DNA of 13,083 nt from Candidatus Limnocylindrales bacterium (GTDB taxonomy: Bacteria > Chloroflexota > Limnocylindria > Limnocylindrales > CSP1-4). A program made the position numbers and the translations under genes. Shown one piece after another: positions 12,618 to 13,083 of this stretch; position 1 is the first letter of the stretch; every line of letters begins with the position of its first letter. A model generated the notes under the pieces. The model worked only from the letters and a program-made list of their open reading frames with translations. It was not told the DNA's origin and made no database searches. The stretch lies in NCBI GenBank assembly GCA_030647575.1, contig JAUSJS010000053.1:1-13083 (forward strand). The letters run 5' to 3'.

Positions 12618-13083
12618 TCAGAACGTCGTGTTGCCCGAGACGGCCTGGATGGTGAGATAGATGCCGAACCCGAGGACGAGGAACGAGGCGACGAGCGGCA
12701 GGTACCCGCTGACCCGCCCAAGCGGCGTCGAAGCGTCGACGCGGTCCAGACGGCCCCGCGCGACGACCAGCGCGAGACCGATCCCGCCCATGACCAGGGC
12801 CATGCCGAGCCCGAAGGCGACCACCAGGACGAATCCGAACGCGGGCCGTCCCGCGGCGATCGAGCCCAGGAGAATCAGCAGGGCGCTCGCGGACGGGATC
12901 AAGCCGCCGGCGAGGCCGAGGACGAACAGGCTGCGCCACGAGATCGACGAGCCGGGCGCGGGAAGGTGGCTGTGGCGTGGCCCGCCGTGGCTATGCTCGC
13001 CCAGGGCCGGGCTGTCATGGTCGTGGGCGCCGGCGTGGTCGTGCCCCTCGCGGTGGTCGTGCCCACCGACGTGGTCGTGCTCG
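12618..13083 (-). CDS. NicO/RcnA-type Ni2+/Co2+ exporter, C-terminal part (partial)
   Basis: The last 155 codons or so are present; the 5' end is beyond the right edge. Reading on the minus strand, the visible protein opens with a cytoplasmic or periplasmic His-rich loop of about 40 residues containing 12 His, mostly as HDH. A membrane helix follows (SWRSLFVLGLAGGLIPSAS), then ALLILLGSIAAGRPAFGFVL, VVAFGLGMALVMGGIGLALVV and a final helix near YLPLVASFLVLGFGIYL. The GGLIPSASALLILL and VAFGLGMAxxMxGIGL segments resemble the second half of NicO-type nickel/cobalt transporters, in which a His-rich loop separates the halves. Export of Ni or Co is likely but the metal is inferred. tldD follows 84 nt downstream on the same strand. 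Confidence 0.82.
   Translation of the reverse strand, partial: EHDHVGGHDHREGHDHAGAHDHDSPALGEHSHGGPRHSHLPAPGSSISWRSLFVLGLAGGLIPSASALLILLGSIAAGRPAFGFVLVVAFGLGMALVMGGIGLALVVARGRLDRVDASTPLGRVSGYLPLVASFLVLGFGIYLTIQAVSGNTTF
13017..13079. repeat. Tandem 18-bp coding repeat (His-Asp-His)
   Basis: The 9-mer GTGGTCGTG starts at 13035, 13053 and 13071, and ATGGTCGTG starts at 13017: four copies at an exact 18-bp period. On the minus strand each reads His-Asp-His separated by three variable residues. The array reaches almost to the window edge and may continue. It sits within the metal exporter's His-rich loop. Confidence 0.8.

Overview
The window is GC-rich bacterial chromosome (most codons end in G or C) with tightly packed genes. 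No rRNA, tRNA, CRISPR array, insertion sequence or phage gene is visible. The gene set fits a non-photosynthetic Chloroflexota bacterium best, possibly of the Limnocylindria/Ellin6529 kind: a Ycf45/SpoIIIAA-like ATPase with an R3H domain, PdxS/PdxT-type vitamin B6 synthesis, a GbsR-type regulator, a TldD/TldE pair beside a VC1184-type PLP enzyme, and a His-rich NicO-type metal exporter. That placement is inference. High-GC Actinomycetota cannot be excluded from sequence alone.

Left part (1-1291). The start of a small membrane protein leaves the window on the minus strand, divergent from a GbsR/MarR-type regulator (154-939). The 41-bp gap between them has a short inverted repeat, and a good sigma70-like minus-strand promoter lies partly inside the regulator's first codons. 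A 352-bp non-coding stretch follows. It carries an unusually ordered set of nested inverted repeats, a second hairpin and an extended -10 promoter for the next operon.

Central operon (1292-6024, plus strand). pdxS and pdxT encode the two subunits of the ribose-5-phosphate-dependent PLP synthase. They are separated by 34 nt that begin with a stem-loop. pdxT overlaps by 4 nt a gene for a two-domain GNAT-fold protein. That gene is followed 11 nt later by a Ycf45-like AAA ATPase/R3H protein with a long Arg/Gly/aromatic-rich disordered linker.

Middle (6021-7656). Behind the R3H gene lies what looks like the broken remains of a membrane-anchored coiled-coil gene. Next come a repeat, a strong-looking promoter (TTGACA-17-TATATA) and a multi-pass membrane protein of unknown function. 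A convergent intergenic region with a GC hairpin closes this part.

Right part (7657-13083, minus strand). In transcription order this holds a NicO-like Ni/Co exporter with an 18-bp-periodic His-Asp-His repeat (partial at the window edge), tldD, tldE/pmbA, a cysteine-desulfurase-like PLP enzyme without the usual catalytic Cys, and a secreted lipoprotein. tldD-tldE-PLP enzyme are spaced 4 nt and -1 nt, so they are almost certainly one operon. The PLP enzyme may draw on cofactor made by PdxST, but that is only a general link.

I did not find a clear new defence or mobile system. The most unusual items are the nested inverted-repeat structure before pdxS, the RGG-like linker in the R3H ATPase, the apparently CoA-loop-less double GNAT protein, the decayed gene at 6021-6383, and the Cys-less desulfurase homologue linked to tldDE.
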